Shown: positions 16,771 to 25,653, numbered from the stretch's first letter. The stretch: DNA of 64,000 nucleotides from Streptomyces sp. CC208A (GCF_030010625.1 NZ_JASCXN010000014.1:62001-126000), one strand, 5' to 3'. Made by a program: numbers and translations. Notes: a model not told the origin generated them from the sequence alone.

Positions 16771-17181
16771 ATGAATCTCCGCAAGTCACTTGACATCAGG
16801 CCCTCTTGGGTTCCCGCCGCCGGTCACGCCCTCCGCCTCGCGGGCGTGCACTTCGACGCCGTACGGATCGGCGGGTACCTCGGGGAGGAGGTTGCGTACG
16901 ACCTCATGGCGTTCACGGGCTTCCGTGCCGGACCGATCGTCCGGGAAGCGACGCGCGAGCGGAACGTCTACTTTCTCCTGGCGCCGGGTACGGCCTCCGG
17001 GTACGCGTGGCCCGCGCCGACGCGGGCGCTGTGCGGCGGGGGACGGGGCGAGTCGTACGTCGGGATTCCCGCGCTCGGGGGGACGACGTGGCCGCTCGGC
17101 TGGAGGTCGCTTCCGACGCTCGAAGATCCGTTCGTAGAGGGAGAGTTGTTGCATCGGGCGGTGGAGTCTGCGCTACGGTGA
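16771..17181 (+). CDS. Conserved streptomycete hypothetical protein
   Basis: A 136-residue soluble protein, MNLRKSLDIRPSWVPAAGHA, with tryptophan-rich blocks SGYAWPAPTRALCGGGRGES and GTTWPLGWRSLP. Similar small proteins are common near XRE/DUF397 loci in streptomycetes, as far as I recall, but have no assigned role. It is divergent from the XRE gene, so the 82-bp gap 16689-16770 must hold both promoters. No transmembrane segment or known catalytic motif is visible. Confidence 0.7.
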   Translation: MNLRKSLDIRPSWVPAAGHALRLAGVHFDAVRIGGYLGEEVAYDLMAFTGFRAGPIVREATRERNVYFLLAPGTASGYAWPAPTRALCGGGRGESYVGIPALGGTTWPLGWRSLPTLEDPFVEGELLHRAVESALR

Positions 17182-17277
17182 CGCCAGTATCACGCTCCGT
17201 AAAGGGAGCGGCCCCCGGCGGTGCACCAACACCATTCCGAGGGCCTTCACTACCAGTGGACAGGAGCTCCACCAGAA

Positions 17278-18336
17278 ATGCTTCGGCATGTTATCGCGCC
17301 CTCGGCGGCGTACACGAAGGTCTCGCACAGTGTCGTCCGGAATCCGCGGCTGACCAGCGACGCGAAAGTCCTCCTTGTCTACCTCCAGGGCCTCCCGGAG
17401 AACGTGGCCGCCGCCAAACCCCTTGGTGAGCACGCCGTTGACCTGGGCATGAAGCCGCGGGCGTACCAGCGGGCCAAGGAATCCCTCGTCGCATGCGGGC
17501 ACCTGCACGAGTGGCGATGGCAGGGCGGCCGGGGGCGCTGGATCACCGAGCAGCTCGTCACCAACGTCACCCTCACGCGTGACGAGGCGGCGGCCGTACG
17601 GAACGGCGACCGGTCACCGACTGTGGCCGGTCCGACGGTCGGCGGACCGGCAGCACCGGAATCCGGTGGCTCTCCAACAGACGAAGACGGGGAGAAGACC
17701 AACCGCCAACCCCCCGGCGGGCCGACGCCGCCGACGGACCCGGAGGAACCCGGGGGCCTGCCGCAGGAGCAGCAGCAGGAGCGGCAGGCGCAGGAGCGCG
17801 ACGAGGAAGACCCCGCGCTCGTCCACGCCGAACGCCTCCTCCTCACGCTCCACCACACCGACCGCGATCTGCGCCTCGGCGTCCGTGAGGCGCGCGGGCT
17901 CGCCGCCATCGCGGCGGAGTGGCTGCGGCGGGGGGTCTCGGCGGCGGACCTCCGGCACGCCCTGACCGCGCATCTGCCGCGTACCGGCGTCCGTTCGGCG
18001 GTCGGGTTCCTCCGGCATCGGCTGACGGAGAAGCTTCCGCCGGAGCCGGTGGAGGCCCTGCCCGGCGAGGCCCCTGGCGCGGCGCCCGGTCCGCTGGTGA
18101 CCTGCCAGGGGACGGGCGACAAGCCCCACGCCTTCCGGCCGGTCGCGGACGAGACGGTCTGCGGCCCCTGCCGCCGCGAGGCCGCGCTGCGGGCCGAACC
18201 GCCCGCCCGGCGGCCCGAGGGCCGTCCCGCCCGTCCGGACTGGCGCGACCTGGTCGCCGAGGCGTTCGCGGAACGCCCGGGGCTCGCCTGGGCCGCCCTC
18301 GACCGTGCGGCGGGGGCCGGAGCGTCCGGCGCCTAG
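17278..18336 (+). CDS. Winged-helix DNA-binding protein with proline-rich linker
   Basis: About 352 residues. AGGAGC at 17262-17267 supports the ATG at 17278; an alternative GTG lies at 17221. The N-terminal about 110 residues form a helix-turn-helix/winged domain similar to replication-initiator-like or phage-type regulators: LTSDAKVLLVYLQGLPENV, LGMKPRAYQRAKESLVACG and a basic wing WQGGRGRWITEQ. A disordered, Pro/Gln/Glu-rich linker follows (TPPTDPEEPGG, QEQQQERQAQERDEED). The C-terminal half has alpha-helical repeats ending with CGPCRREAAL, a possible metal site. Such proteins occur on chromosomes and integrative elements. The target is unknown. Confidence 0.7.
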   Translation: MLRHVIAPSAAYTKVSHSVVRNPRLTSDAKVLLVYLQGLPENVAAAKPLGEHAVDLGMKPRAYQRAKESLVACGHLHEWRWQGGRGRWITEQLVTNVTLTRDEAAAVRNGDRSPTVAGPTVGGPAAPESGGSPTDEDGEKTNRQPPGGPTPPTDPEEPGGLPQEQQQERQAQERDEEDPALVHAERLLLTLHHTDRDLRLGVREARGLAAIAAEWLRRGVSAADLRHALTAHLPRTGVRSAVGFLRHRLTEKLPPEPVEALPGEAPGAAPGPLVTCQGTGDKPHAFRPVADETVCGPCRREAALRAEPPARRPEGRPARPDWRDLVAEAFAERPGLAWAALDRAAGAGASGA

Positions 18337-18409
18337 GTCGCGTATCGCGTCGTGATCGATGTGCGGGATGTGCCTTCGTGGCGCGGTCCGGTCCGGCAGA
18401 CGGTCTTAC

Positions 18410-18690
18410 GTGACGCGAGTGCAACTGACGGATCCGGAGCTGGAGTTCATCGAGCCGTGCCTGCCGGTCGGCGAGTACGGCCCGCCCCCCTCCCCCCGAG
18501 CGACTGCGGTAGCGGTTCGAGGGCGTGATCCGGCGGTCCAGGGCGGGCGGGCGGTGGCGGGAGATGCCGACGGAGTCCGGCGCCTGGTCGGCCGTCCGCA
18601 ACCGCCTTCGGCGGTGGTGCGATGCCGGCGTCTTCGAGGCCCTGCTGGAGGGCCTGGTCACGGAAGCCGCGAAGCGGGGGGCGGGCAGGC
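18410..18690 (+). pseudogene. IS5-family transposase remnant
   Basis: The start VTRVQLTDPELEFIEPCLP is read from GTG 18410. The continuation FEGVIRRSRAGGRWREMPTE and GVFEALLEGLVTEAAKRG lies in another frame, so there is a frameshift near 18500. In the second frame a TAG at 18510-18512 replaces what is usually a glutamine codon. Only the N-terminal DUF4096-type part of an IS5-group transposase is left and it cannot be functional. It abuts the 3' end of the MMPL gene. Confidence 0.8.
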
Positions 18691-18696
18691 GTCGAG

Positions 18697-20985
18697 TCAA
18701 CGGTCGACCAGCCGTGGACGCGGGGCCTCACCTGTGGATTCCGCGTCGGTGTCGTCGGTGCCGACCGGGCCGCGGGGAAGCATCCGGTCCAGCCACTTCG
18801 GCAGCCACCAGTTGGTCCGGCCGAGGAGTGTCATGGTCGCCGGTACCAGCACCATGCGCACGACCGTGGCGTCGATGAAGATCGCGGTGGCCAGGCCGAG
18901 TCCGAACATCTTGGCGGAGGGGTCCTCGGCGACGGCGAAGGACAGGAAGACCGCCACCATGATGAGGGCGGCCGAGGTGATGATCCGGGCGGTGCGCGAG
19001 ATGCCCTCGACGATCGCCGTGCCGTTGTCGCCGGTGCGCAGGTACTCCTCGCGTACGCGGGAGAGGAGGAACACCTCGTAGTCCATCGACAGGCCGAACA
19101 GGATGGCGAAGAGGAACATCGGGATGAACGACACGATCGGAACCGTCGCTTCCAGCCCGATGAGTGCGCCTCCCCAGCCCCACTGGAAGACCGCGACCAT
19201 GACGCCGTAGGCCGCGCCGATGCTCAGCAGGTTCAGCAGTACCGCCTTGAGCGGTACGAGGACCGAGCGGAAGACCAGCATCAGCAGCAGGAACGACATC
19301 GCCAGCACGGCGGCGACGAACGCCGGCAGGCGTTGGCTGGTGCGTCGGCCTACGTCGGACAGGCTCGCGGCGGCGCCGCCGACGTGGGCCCTGGCCGGGC
19401 CGGGCCCGATCGCCGTGGGCAGCACGTCGGTGCGCAGCCGGGCGATGGTGTCGGCCGTGGCCTTGTCCTGAGGGCTGGTGGTCGGGAACACCACGAGGGT
19501 CGCGATGCCGGTGGCCCGGTCGATGTGCGCCGGCGCGACGGACGCGATGCCCGGATCCGCCGCCACCGCCCGGACGAGCCGGTCGAGCACTCCCGGGTCA
19601 CCGGTGGGGTCCGCGGCGATGACGAGGGGACCGTTGGTGCCCGGGCCGAACCCCTCGGCGACGAGGTCGTACGCGCGGCGCTCGGTCCGGCTCTGCGGCA
19701 GTGAGCCGTCGTCGGGCAGGCCGACGCGCAGGCCGAGCACGGGCAGCGTCGCCGTCAGCAGCAGCCCCGCCGCGCCGACCGCGTACGGCCCCGGGTGCCG
19801 GGTGACGTGCCCGATCCAGCGGCGCCACCCGGCGGCGGGGACGGCGCCCTCCGCCGCGCCCCGCCGGCGGCCGAGCCGCCCGGCCCGAAGAGCCCGGCCG
19901 ATCCGGCCGGCCCCCAGCGCCCGGCCGATCCGGCCGGCCCGGCCCAGACGCGGACCGGCCGCGCCGAGGAAGGCCGGCAGCAGCGTCACCGACGCGACCA
20001 CCATGATCAGGACGACGATCGAGACGGCGAGCCCGCCGACCGTCATGAACGGCACGTTCGCGACCGCCAGGCCGAGGATCGACACGACGACGGTGCCGCC
20101 GGCGAAGACCACCGGTCGCCCCGCCGTGGCCACCGCCCGCCCCGCCGCCTCGCGGGGATCGAGCCCGCGCGCGAGGTACTCCCGGTGCCTGGCGAGCACG
20201 AACAGCGCGTAGTCGATGCCCACTCCGAGCCCGACCATGCTGCCCAGGACCGGCGCGAAGGTCGGGACGTCCGTCACCCCCGCCAGTACCGTCATCGTGG
20301 CGACCCCGACGGTCAGCCCGAAGACCGCCATGCCGATCGGCAGCGCGGCGGCGACGAGCGAACCGAACGCCAGGAACAGGATCGCGGCCGCGGCGAGGAG
20401 GCCGATCAGCTCGCTCACGCCGCCGTCGGGGTCGGAGAAGGCGTAGAAGAGGTTCCCGCCCATCTCGATGCGCAGGGGCAGTTCGGCGCGCAGCCGGTCG
20501 CCGAGAGCGATGAGGGCGTCGAGGTCTTCGGACGACAGCCGGCTCTGGTCGGGGTACTGCACCCGGACGACCGCGATCCGCCCGTCGGCCGAGACGAGGC
20601 CGCCGCGCACGGCGGTGTCCCCGCCCGCGTCGAGCGCCCCCACCGGGTCGCTCGTGCCGAGCACGTGCGGCAGCCGCTGCACCTCGGCCCGCAGCCGCGC
20701 GAGAGCGGTGCGCGCGCCGTCGTCGTCGGAGAACGTCGCGGCGCCGTCGAGGGGGGTGACGACCACCTGGGCGGTCATCCCCTCCTGGCCGGTGGCGGCC
20801 CGCTCGATCAGTTCCGCGGCCCGCTGGGAGTCCAGTCCCGGAGCGGTCATCGAGTCCGCGGTCCGCCCGCCGAAGGCGATGGCGGCGAGGACGACGAGCG
20901 TGGCGGCGGCCAGCCATGCCGCGATCACCCGCCAGGGATGGCGGGCGGCGCCTGCGCCCAGGCGCAACAGGGCTTTCGAGAGCAT
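18697..20985 (-). CDS. MMPL/RND-type membrane transporter
   Basis: A 762-residue protein with about 12 membrane spans in the duplicated MMPL layout: one span, a periplasmic loop, five spans, then the same again. GGAGG precedes the ATG at 20985. Diagnostic motifs are SMVGLGVGIDYALFVLARHRE in the first half and FAILFGLSMDYEVFLLSRVREE in the second; the GIDYA and SMDYE aspartates are the proton-relay residues of MMPL transporters. An Arg/Gly/Ala-rich stretch in the middle (RIGRALGAGRIGRALRAGR) is cytoplasmic and unusually repetitive. The family exports lipids, pigments or drugs using the proton gradient. It is divergent from the kinase/regulator pair at 21161-22988, its probable control system. 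Confidence 0.92.
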   Translation of the reverse strand: MLSKALLRLGAGAARHPWRVIAAWLAAATLVVLAAIAFGGRTADSMTAPGLDSQRAAELIERAATGQEGMTAQVVVTPLDGAATFSDDDGARTALARLRAEVQRLPHVLGTSDPVGALDAGGDTAVRGGLVSADGRIAVVRVQYPDQSRLSSEDLDALIALGDRLRAELPLRIEMGGNLFYAFSDPDGGVSELIGLLAAAAILFLAFGSLVAAALPIGMAVFGLTVGVATMTVLAGVTDVPTFAPVLGSMVGLGVGIDYALFVLARHREYLARGLDPREAAGRAVATAGRPVVFAGGTVVVSILGLAVANVPFMTVGGLAVSIVVLIMVVASVTLLPAFLGAAGPRLGRAGRIGRALGAGRIGRALRAGRLGRRRGAAEGAVPAAGWRRWIGHVTRHPGPYAVGAAGLLLTATLPVLGLRVGLPDDGSLPQSRTERRAYDLVAEGFGPGTNGPLVIAADPTGDPGVLDRLVRAVAADPGIASVAPAHIDRATGIATLVVFPTTSPQDKATADTIARLRTDVLPTAIGPGPARAHVGGAAASLSDVGRRTSQRLPAFVAAVLAMSFLLLMLVFRSVLVPLKAVLLNLLSIGAAYGVMVAVFQWGWGGALIGLEATVPIVSFIPMFLFAILFGLSMDYEVFLLSRVREEYLRTGDNGTAIVEGISRTARIITSAALIMVAVFLSFAVAEDPSAKMFGLGLATAIFIDATVVRMVLVPATMTLLGRTNWWLPKWLDRMLPRGPVGTDDTDAESTGEAPRPRLVDR

Positions 20986-21160
20986 CGGGTCCTCCAACCA
21001 CCTCGTCGGCCGTCCTTGTACGGCCGCCGGTACCGAGGCTCGTCGCCACGGCGCTCCGCGGCATCGGCCCGCGGGCCGCGGATCCGTCGGCCCCGGGGCG
21101 GAGCGACGACCCGTCCTTTCGGCCGATGCGCGGCACGCCGCGGTCCCTAGGCTGAGAACC

Positions 21161-22351
21161 GTGCTCCGAGACGACCTGCGAACCCTGTGGACCGAACCCC
21201 GGCCGCCCGGCGCGCCCGCCCGGGTGCGGCGGGACTGGGCGCTGCTCGCCGCGGGCCTCGCCGGTGTGGCGCTGGAGGCCGGCCTGCGCGAGAACGTCGT
21301 GTGGTGGCCGGTGGCGGTGGTGTTCGCCGTGTGGCTGTGCCTGCTGACCCTGTGGCGCCGGACCCGCCCGCTGACGATGGTGACGCTGGCGTTCGGTTCG
21401 ATGATCCCGTTAGAGGTGGCCTCGCTGGTCGCCGCGCCGCGCGAGCCCGTCGGCCTGTACACCGGCTTGGTCGTGCTCGTGCTGGTGTACGCGCTGCCCC
21501 GGTGGGGATCGGGACGCGAGATCGTGCTGGGCGGCGCGGTGATCGTCGCGGTCGGCACGCTGTGTGCCGTCATGGACGAGACCCCGGTCGTCGAAAAGGC
21601 CGTGGGCGTCGTCTTCCTGCTGCTGCCCGGCGTGGTCGGGGCCGCCGTGCGGTTCCGGGTGACCGCTCGCGAGCGGCAGTTGGAGCAGGTGCGCTCCCGC
21701 GAGCGCGAGCAGCTCGCCCGGGAACTGCACGACACGGTGGCCCACCACGTGTCGGCCATGGTGATCATCGCCCAGGCGGGCCGGGTGCTCGCGGGCACCG
21801 ACCCGTCCGCCGCCGTCGAGGCGCTGGAGGGGGTCGAGGAGGAAGGGGCGCGCACGCTGGAGGAAATGCGCGCCATGGTCGCCGCGCTGCGCGACCGCGG
21901 GGTCGGCGCCGAGCTGGCGCCCCCTGCCGGAGTCGCGGATCTGGAGCGCCTGGTGCGCACCCCGGCCGGTCGCCTCAGGGTCGACCTGGGGCTCGACGGC
22001 GAACTGGAGGCGCTGCCCCCGGCCGTGGACGCGGCCGTCTACCGGATCGTGCAGGAGTCGGTGACCAACGCCCTGCGCCATGCGGTCGACGCGACCGAGC
22101 TCGTCGTCCGGGTCGCCGCGGAACGGCACACGGTACGGGTGAGCGTGCGCGACGACGGCCGGCGCACCGGCCGGGGCCGCGACGGATACGGACTTACCGG
22201 ACTGCGCGAGCGCGCGACCCTGCTCGGCGGCACACTACGAGCCGGCCCGGGCACCGACCGGGGCTGGCACGTCGAAGCCGAACTGCCGAGAGCGAGGAGC
22301 GAGAGCGGTGTCCCTTCCGAGAGCGGCGTCCATTCGCGTCCTCGTCGCTGA
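21161..22351 (+). CDS. Sensor histidine kinase beside the MMPL transporter
   Basis: A 396-residue kinase from GTG 21161 (VLRDDLRTLWTEPRPPG). Four to five membrane spans lie within residues 28-165. The HisKA_3 box EQLARELHDTVAHHVSAM places the phospho-acceptor at about His190. The ATPase domain shows ESVTNALRHAVD and DGYGLTGLRERATLLGG. The hexamer TAGGCT at 21148-21153, seven bases before the GTG, suggests a leaderless transcript. Its last 44 bp overlap the response regulator gene in another frame, giving tight coupling. Confidence 0.92.
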   Translation: MLRDDLRTLWTEPRPPGAPARVRRDWALLAAGLAGVALEAGLRENVVWWPVAVVFAVWLCLLTLWRRTRPLTMVTLAFGSMIPLEVASLVAAPREPVGLYTGLVVLVLVYALPRWGSGREIVLGGAVIVAVGTLCAVMDETPVVEKAVGVVFLLLPGVVGAAVRFRVTARERQLEQVRSREREQLARELHDTVAHHVSAMVIIAQAGRVLAGTDPSAAVEALEGVEEEGARTLEEMRAMVAALRDRGVGAELAPPAGVADLERLVRTPAGRLRVDLGLDGELEALPPAVDAAVYRIVQESVTNALRHAVDATELVVRVAAERHTVRVSVRDDGRRTGRGRDGYGLTGLRERATLLGGTLRAGPGTDRGWHVEAELPRARSESGVPSESGVHSRPRR

Positions 22352-22988
22352 CGACCAGGCGATCATCCGCACCGGGCTGAGGATCATGCTGAACGCCCAG
22401 CCCGGCATCGAGGTGGTCGGCGAGGCCGCCGACGGACGGGAAGCGGTACGTCTGGCCCGCGAACTGCGCCCCGACGTCTGCCTGTTCGACATCCGTATGC
22501 CCGTGCTCGACGGGCTTGAGGCCACCCGGCTGGTCGCAGGACCGGGCGTCGCCGACCCGTTGGCCGTGGTCGTCATCACCACGTTCGACCTCGACGAGTA
22601 CGTCTACGGCTCACTGCGCGCCGGCGCCCGCGGATTCCTCCTCAAGGACACGGGACCGGACCTCCTGACGCAGGCCGTACGGTCGGCGTCCGACGGCGAG
22701 GCGCTCATCGCGCCCAGCGTCACCGTCCGTCTGCTCCAGGCGTTCGCGGACCTGCCCGCCGGGCGGCCCGTGGCCCAGCCGGTCTCCCCCGTCACCGCCC
22801 GCGAGGAGCAGGTGCTCCTCGCCGTCGCTCGCGGGCTGACCAACACCGAGATCGCCGACGCGCTGCACATCAGCCTCAGCACGGTGAAGACGCACCTGGC
22901 CAGCCTGATGGCCAAACTCGGCGCCCGCAACCGGGTCGAGATCGCGATGTGGGCCTACGAAACGCGCCGTATCCTCCCCGGAACCTGA
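22308..22988 (+). CDS. LuxR/NarL-family response regulator
   Basis: A 226-residue regulator beginning at the GTG within the kinase 3' end. The receiver domain has VLVADDQAIIRTGL, phospho-acceptor Asp61 in CLFDIRMPVLDG, VVITTFDLDEYVY and FLLKDTGPDLL. The C-terminal LuxR domain reads VTAREEQVLLAVARGLTN and STVKTHLASLMAKLGARNR. It partners the overlapping kinase and probably governs the divergent MMPL transporter; that target is inferred from adjacency. Confidence 0.94.
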   Translation: MSLPRAASIRVLVADDQAIIRTGLRIMLNAQPGIEVVGEAADGREAVRLARELRPDVCLFDIRMPVLDGLEATRLVAGPGVADPLAVVVITTFDLDEYVYGSLRAGARGFLLKDTGPDLLTQAVRSASDGEALIAPSVTVRLLQAFADLPAGRPVAQPVSPVTAREEQVLLAVARGLTNTEIADALHISLSTVKTHLASLMAKLGARNRVEIAMWAYETRRILPGT

Positions 22989-23280
22989 GCCGGGTGCCGG
23001 GCCATGTCCCATGAGCACCGCCCGGACATCAGCGCACCGGTCGGCTCACGTCGGCTCCACGTGCCTCACCCGCGCCCGCCACCACCGCGTGGAGGCACGC
23101 TGACGTCGGCCTCGGTTCGGCGTGCGGCAATCCTTGGACAAACTCCTTGAGAGATAAGGGAGTTGAGTGCTCCTGCGTTTTCCGGCCACGTTTGCCGAAG
23201 CCCCCGTCACCGGTGCTGACCCGCTGTTAGTTTCCCCTCCGGAGCGAGACACGCTCCAGAATCAGGGAGACGAAACGGCA
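22989..23280. promoter_or_regulatory. Intergenic region with an imperfect inverted repeat
   Basis: No gene is seen in these 292 bases. An imperfect inverted repeat AACTCCTT (23141-23148) and AAGGGAGTT (23156-23164) lies about 117 bp before the small secreted protein gene and is preceded by TTGGAC at 23134, so it may be a regulated promoter for that gene. GGGAG just before the ATG at 23281 is the ribosome site. Confidence 0.35.
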
Positions 23281-23586
23281 ATGAAGAGATCCTTCGTACG
23301 TCTGACTCTCGCCTTCACCGCGGCGCTCGGCCTGGTGGGCCTGGGTGGCGTGGGTACGGCCTCGGCCGGCACGACGGCTTACTCGTCCCAGTACTTCTAC
23401 GGCTGGGGCACCGGGTCGAGCACGTGGACGGCCGAGAACTCCGCCTACAACGACGCATACATGAAGGCGTCGTTCGCCGGTTACTCCCGCTACATGTGCA
23501 ACCCGGTCGGCATCCCGTTCACGCGGCAGATGAGCCCGTACATGTACTGGTCGGACGTCACGGTCTTGTGCACGAAGTGGACCTGA
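23281..23586 (+). CDS. Small secreted protein
   Basis: 101 residues with a clear Sec signal peptide (MKRSFVRLTLAFTAALGLVG, cleavage after GTASA) and a short tyrosine-rich mature part, TTAYSSQYFYGWGTGSS onward. It has two cysteines, in YMCNPVG and TVLCTKW, that could form one disulfide. Aromatic residues are unusually frequent, as in cell-surface or small antimicrobial-type proteins, but no family is recognised. A strong terminator follows. It appears monocistronic. Confidence 0.75.
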   Translation: MKRSFVRLTLAFTAALGLVGLGGVGTASAGTTAYSSQYFYGWGTGSSTWTAENSAYNDAYMKASFAGYSRYMCNPVGIPFTRQMSPYMYWSDVTVLCTKWT

Positions 23587-23624
23587 GGTTCCTGAGGCCC
23601 TTGGGAAGCTGAGGACCTGACTGT

Positions 23625-23662
23625 CGTCCCCCGGCCCCCCTGCGCCCTCGGGCCGGGGGACG
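23625..23662 (+). terminator. Hairpin terminator after the small secreted protein gene
   Basis: CGTCCCCCGGCCC (23625-23637) pairs perfectly with GGGCCGGGGGACG (23650-23662) across a 12-base loop, 38 bp after the stop. Confidence 0.8.
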
Positions 23663-23706
23663 GCTGTTCCGCATGGCGCGGGAGGAAGGAGCGATACCCT
23701 GGCCCG

Positions 23707-24141
23707 GTGATGCGTTCCTGGGCCCTCCCGTCGGCGTTCGTGCTCGTGGGCGCGGGGCTCGCCGCCGGTTCGATCGCCAGGGGCGACACGGGGGCGGGGC
23801 TCTTCCTCCTCGCGGTCTTCCTTCTCCTCGGCGGGGTCAACTCCCCTCTCCTCTTCCCGAGATCGCTCACCTCCGCCGAGGCCCTGCGCCGCAGCGAGGC
23901 CGACGGGCGTCCCGTCGTCTACTGGCGGCCCGGCTGCACCTTCTGCATCCGCCTGCGGCTCCGCCTCGGAGCACGCGCCCGCCGCGCGTACTGGGTGAAC
24001 ATCTGGCGCGACCCGGAGGCGGCGGCGGTCGTCCGGTCCGTGAACGACGGCAACGAGACCGTTCCCACCGTCTTCGTGGACGGCCGGGCGCACACCAACC
24101 CGGACCCGGGGTGGCTCCGTACCGTTGTCGGGGGCGGGTAG
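23707..24141 (+). CDS. Membrane-anchored glutaredoxin-like protein
   Basis: About 144 residues. Two N-terminal hydrophobic segments (ALPSAFVLVGAGLAAGSIA and GLFLLAVFLLLGGVNS) are followed by a thioredoxin-fold domain with the redox motif RPGCTFCIRLR (CxxC, about residue 76) and the cis-proline loop ETVPTVFVDG. This matches actinobacterial glutaredoxin/mycoredoxin-like proteins, which reduce mycothiol mixed disulfides. The predicted topology places the redox domain after the membrane hairpin, probably in the cytoplasm. GTG 23707 or the adjacent ATG 23710 may be the start. Confidence 0.82.
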   Translation: MMRSWALPSAFVLVGAGLAAGSIARGDTGAGLFLLAVFLLLGGVNSPLLFPRSLTSAEALRRSEADGRPVVYWRPGCTFCIRLRLRLGARARRAYWVNIWRDPEAAAVVRSVNDGNETVPTVFVDGRAHTNPDPGWLRTVVGGG

Positions 24142-24338
24142 ATCACGTAGGGTCTTCCGACGTGAACACCGGATCGGCTCCATGCCACGCACGGATCGGC
24201 TACCCGGTGGGTAGCTGACCGCACGGCGGGTGCGCAGAAGGCACCCCCATCCCCCTCACGCACGCGGACCTCCCCGCGCTCGCGCATCACGAGGCCATTT
24301 CCCCAGTCTCCATGCCGAGCGAAAACGAGGTCGACCGC

Positions 24339-24713
24339 ATGTCCGTCACGTTCAACCACACCATCATCGCCGCCAAGGACCGCAACGAATCGGCCCGGTT
24401 CTTCCGTGAGTTGCTGGAACTTCCGGAAGCGCCGTCCTGGGGTCCCTTCACCAACGTCCAGCTCCACGACGGGGTGTTGCTCCAGTTCGCGGAGCCGCCG
24501 GTGGAGATCCAGATGCAGCACTACGCCTTCCTGCTCGACGACGAGCTGTTCGACCGGGCGTACCAGCGGCTCTGCGACCAGGGCGTCGAGCACTGGGCCG
24601 ATCCGCAGATGCGGCGCTCCGGTGAGATCAACAACGAGCACGGCGGTCGCGGGGTCTACTTCAAGGACCCCGCCGGCCACGCGATCGAGCTGATCACCCG
24701 CCCGTACATCTAG
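24339..24713 (+). CDS. VOC-family (glyoxalase/bleomycin-resistance fold) protein
   Basis: A 124-residue protein from the ATG at 24339, with GAGG eight bases upstream. The start SVTFNHTIIAAKDRNESARF and the end GVYFKDPAGHAIELITRPY are the two halves of a VOC metal-binding fold; His in FNHTI, His in QHYAF and Glu in AIELI are likely metal ligands. Single-domain VOC proteins act as dimers, as isomerases, dioxygenases or drug-binding proteins. The role cannot be narrowed. A terminator hairpin follows at 24726. Confidence 0.85.
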   Translation: MSVTFNHTIIAAKDRNESARFFRELLELPEAPSWGPFTNVQLHDGVLLQFAEPPVEIQMQHYAFLLDDELFDRAYQRLCDQGVEHWADPQMRRSGEINNEHGGRGVYFKDPAGHAIELITRPYI

Positions 24714-24725
24714 CAGGGGTCAGGA

Positions 24726-24760
24726 CCCGGCCGGGCACCGGAACGCGGTGCCCGGCCGGG
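24726..24760 (+). terminator. Perfect 15-bp hairpin terminator
   Basis: CCCGGCCGGGCACCG (24726-24740) pairs perfectly with CGGTGCCCGGCCGGG (24746-24760) around GAACG, 13 bp after the VOC gene stop. Confidence 0.85.
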
Positions 24761-24773
24761 CCTCCGCGTCCCG

Positions 24774-25144
24774 GTGGAAAACCTCTGGCGGCCGCCTTCC
24801 CCACCCGGATACGTTCCCGCCCTGACCAGCCCCCGCCGACCGGACCCGAAGCCGACGACGACCCTCTGGCGCCCCACCGGCCCCGAGGAACTCGCCCTCG
24901 TCCGCGCGTCGGGCCGGCGCGCCTGGCCGCCCCGGCTGCCCGAGCAGCCGATCTTCTACCCCGTCCTGAACGAGGACTACGCGATCCGCATCGCCCGCGA
25001 CCGGAACGTGAAGCACAGCGGTGTCGGCCACGTCACCCGCTTCGAGGTCGACTCCGCCTTCCTCGCCCGCTACCCGGTCCAGCAGGCCGGCGGCCGCACG
25101 ATCCTGGAGCTGTGGGTCCCGGCCGAGGAACTGGACGAGTTCAA
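24774..25144 (+). pseudogene. 5' part of a conserved gene split by IS200/IS605
   Basis: The frame encodes a conserved streptomycete protein: TTTLWRPTGPEELALVRASG, then PEQPIFYPVLNEDYAIRIAR, GHVTRFEVDSAFLARYPVQQ and LELWVPAEELDEFN. I recall relatives annotated as ADP-ribosylation/crystallin J1-like. Family members continue after EEFN with about 12-15 more residues. Here the frame instead runs into the insertion element and stops at 25173-25175 after a few foreign residues (VIQPRIPAL). The missing tail is intact on the other side of the element at 26909. The true start is uncertain (GTG 24774, or a few codons later). Confidence 0.8.
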
Positions 25145-25162
25145 CGTGATCCAGCCAAGAAT

Positions 25163-25183
25163 CCCGGCCCTTTAGGGCTCGGG
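25163..25183. repeat. Left-end hairpin of the IS200/IS605 element
   Basis: CCCGGCCCT (25163-25171) faces AGGGC-T-CGGG (25174-25183), a stem with one bulged T. It is the counterpart of the right-end hairpin and is probably recognised by TnpA on single-stranded DNA. Confidence 0.7.
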
Positions 25184-25218
25184 AGGAGCGGCTTCTCCGG
25201 ACTGCTCTGACGCCCGCC

Positions 25219-25653
25219 TTACAGTGGGCGTTTTTGCTGCTCGATGTACTCCTTGACGACGGACAGCGGGGCCCCGCCGGCGGAGGCCGCGAAGTACGAG
25301 GGTGACCAGAAGTGCTCGCCCCACAGGTGCGTACGGATGTGGTCGGCGTACTCCTTGCGCAGGTAGTGCGCCGAGACGCCCTTGAGCGAGCCGACGAGGG
25401 CGGACAGCTTGACCTGCGGCGGGTAGTGGATGAGCAGGTGCACGTGGTCGCGTTCTCCGTTGAACTCGCGCAGCTCGGCATCCGCCTTGACGCAGACCTC
25501 CCGCATGATCTCTTCGCACCGGGTCAGGATCTCGTCGGTGAAGACTCCACGCCGATACTTCGGGACGAAGACCAGATGCGCGTGGAGGGCGTGAACGACG
25601 CTGCGACCCCTGCGAATATCGGGATTCTGTTCCCATCGTGGTGACATAGACAC
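25219..25653 (-). CDS. tnpA: IS200/IS605 Y1 transposase TnpA
   Basis: A 144-residue single-strand transposase of the HUH/Y1 type. The HUH motif is in ERDHVHLLIHYPP, and the catalytic tyrosine is near VKEYIEQQKRP at the C-terminus. Conserved blocks HAHLVFVPKYRRGVF and GEHFWSPSYFAAS are present, and the length is normal. It is transcribed away from tnpB with start codons about 17 bp apart. It cuts and joins the element ends at their hairpins during replication. Confidence 0.95.
   Translation of the reverse strand: MSMSPRWEQNPDIRRGRSVVHALHAHLVFVPKYRRGVFTDEILTRCEEIMREVCVKADAELREFNGERDHVHLLIHYPPQVKLSALVGSLKGVSAHYLRKEYADHIRTHLWGEHFWSPSYFAASAGGAPLSVVKEYIEQQKRPL

Noticed and set aside
18410..18690. 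An active IS5 element
   Set aside because: Only the transposase N-terminus remains, with a frameshift and an in-frame TAG; no terminal repeats were found.
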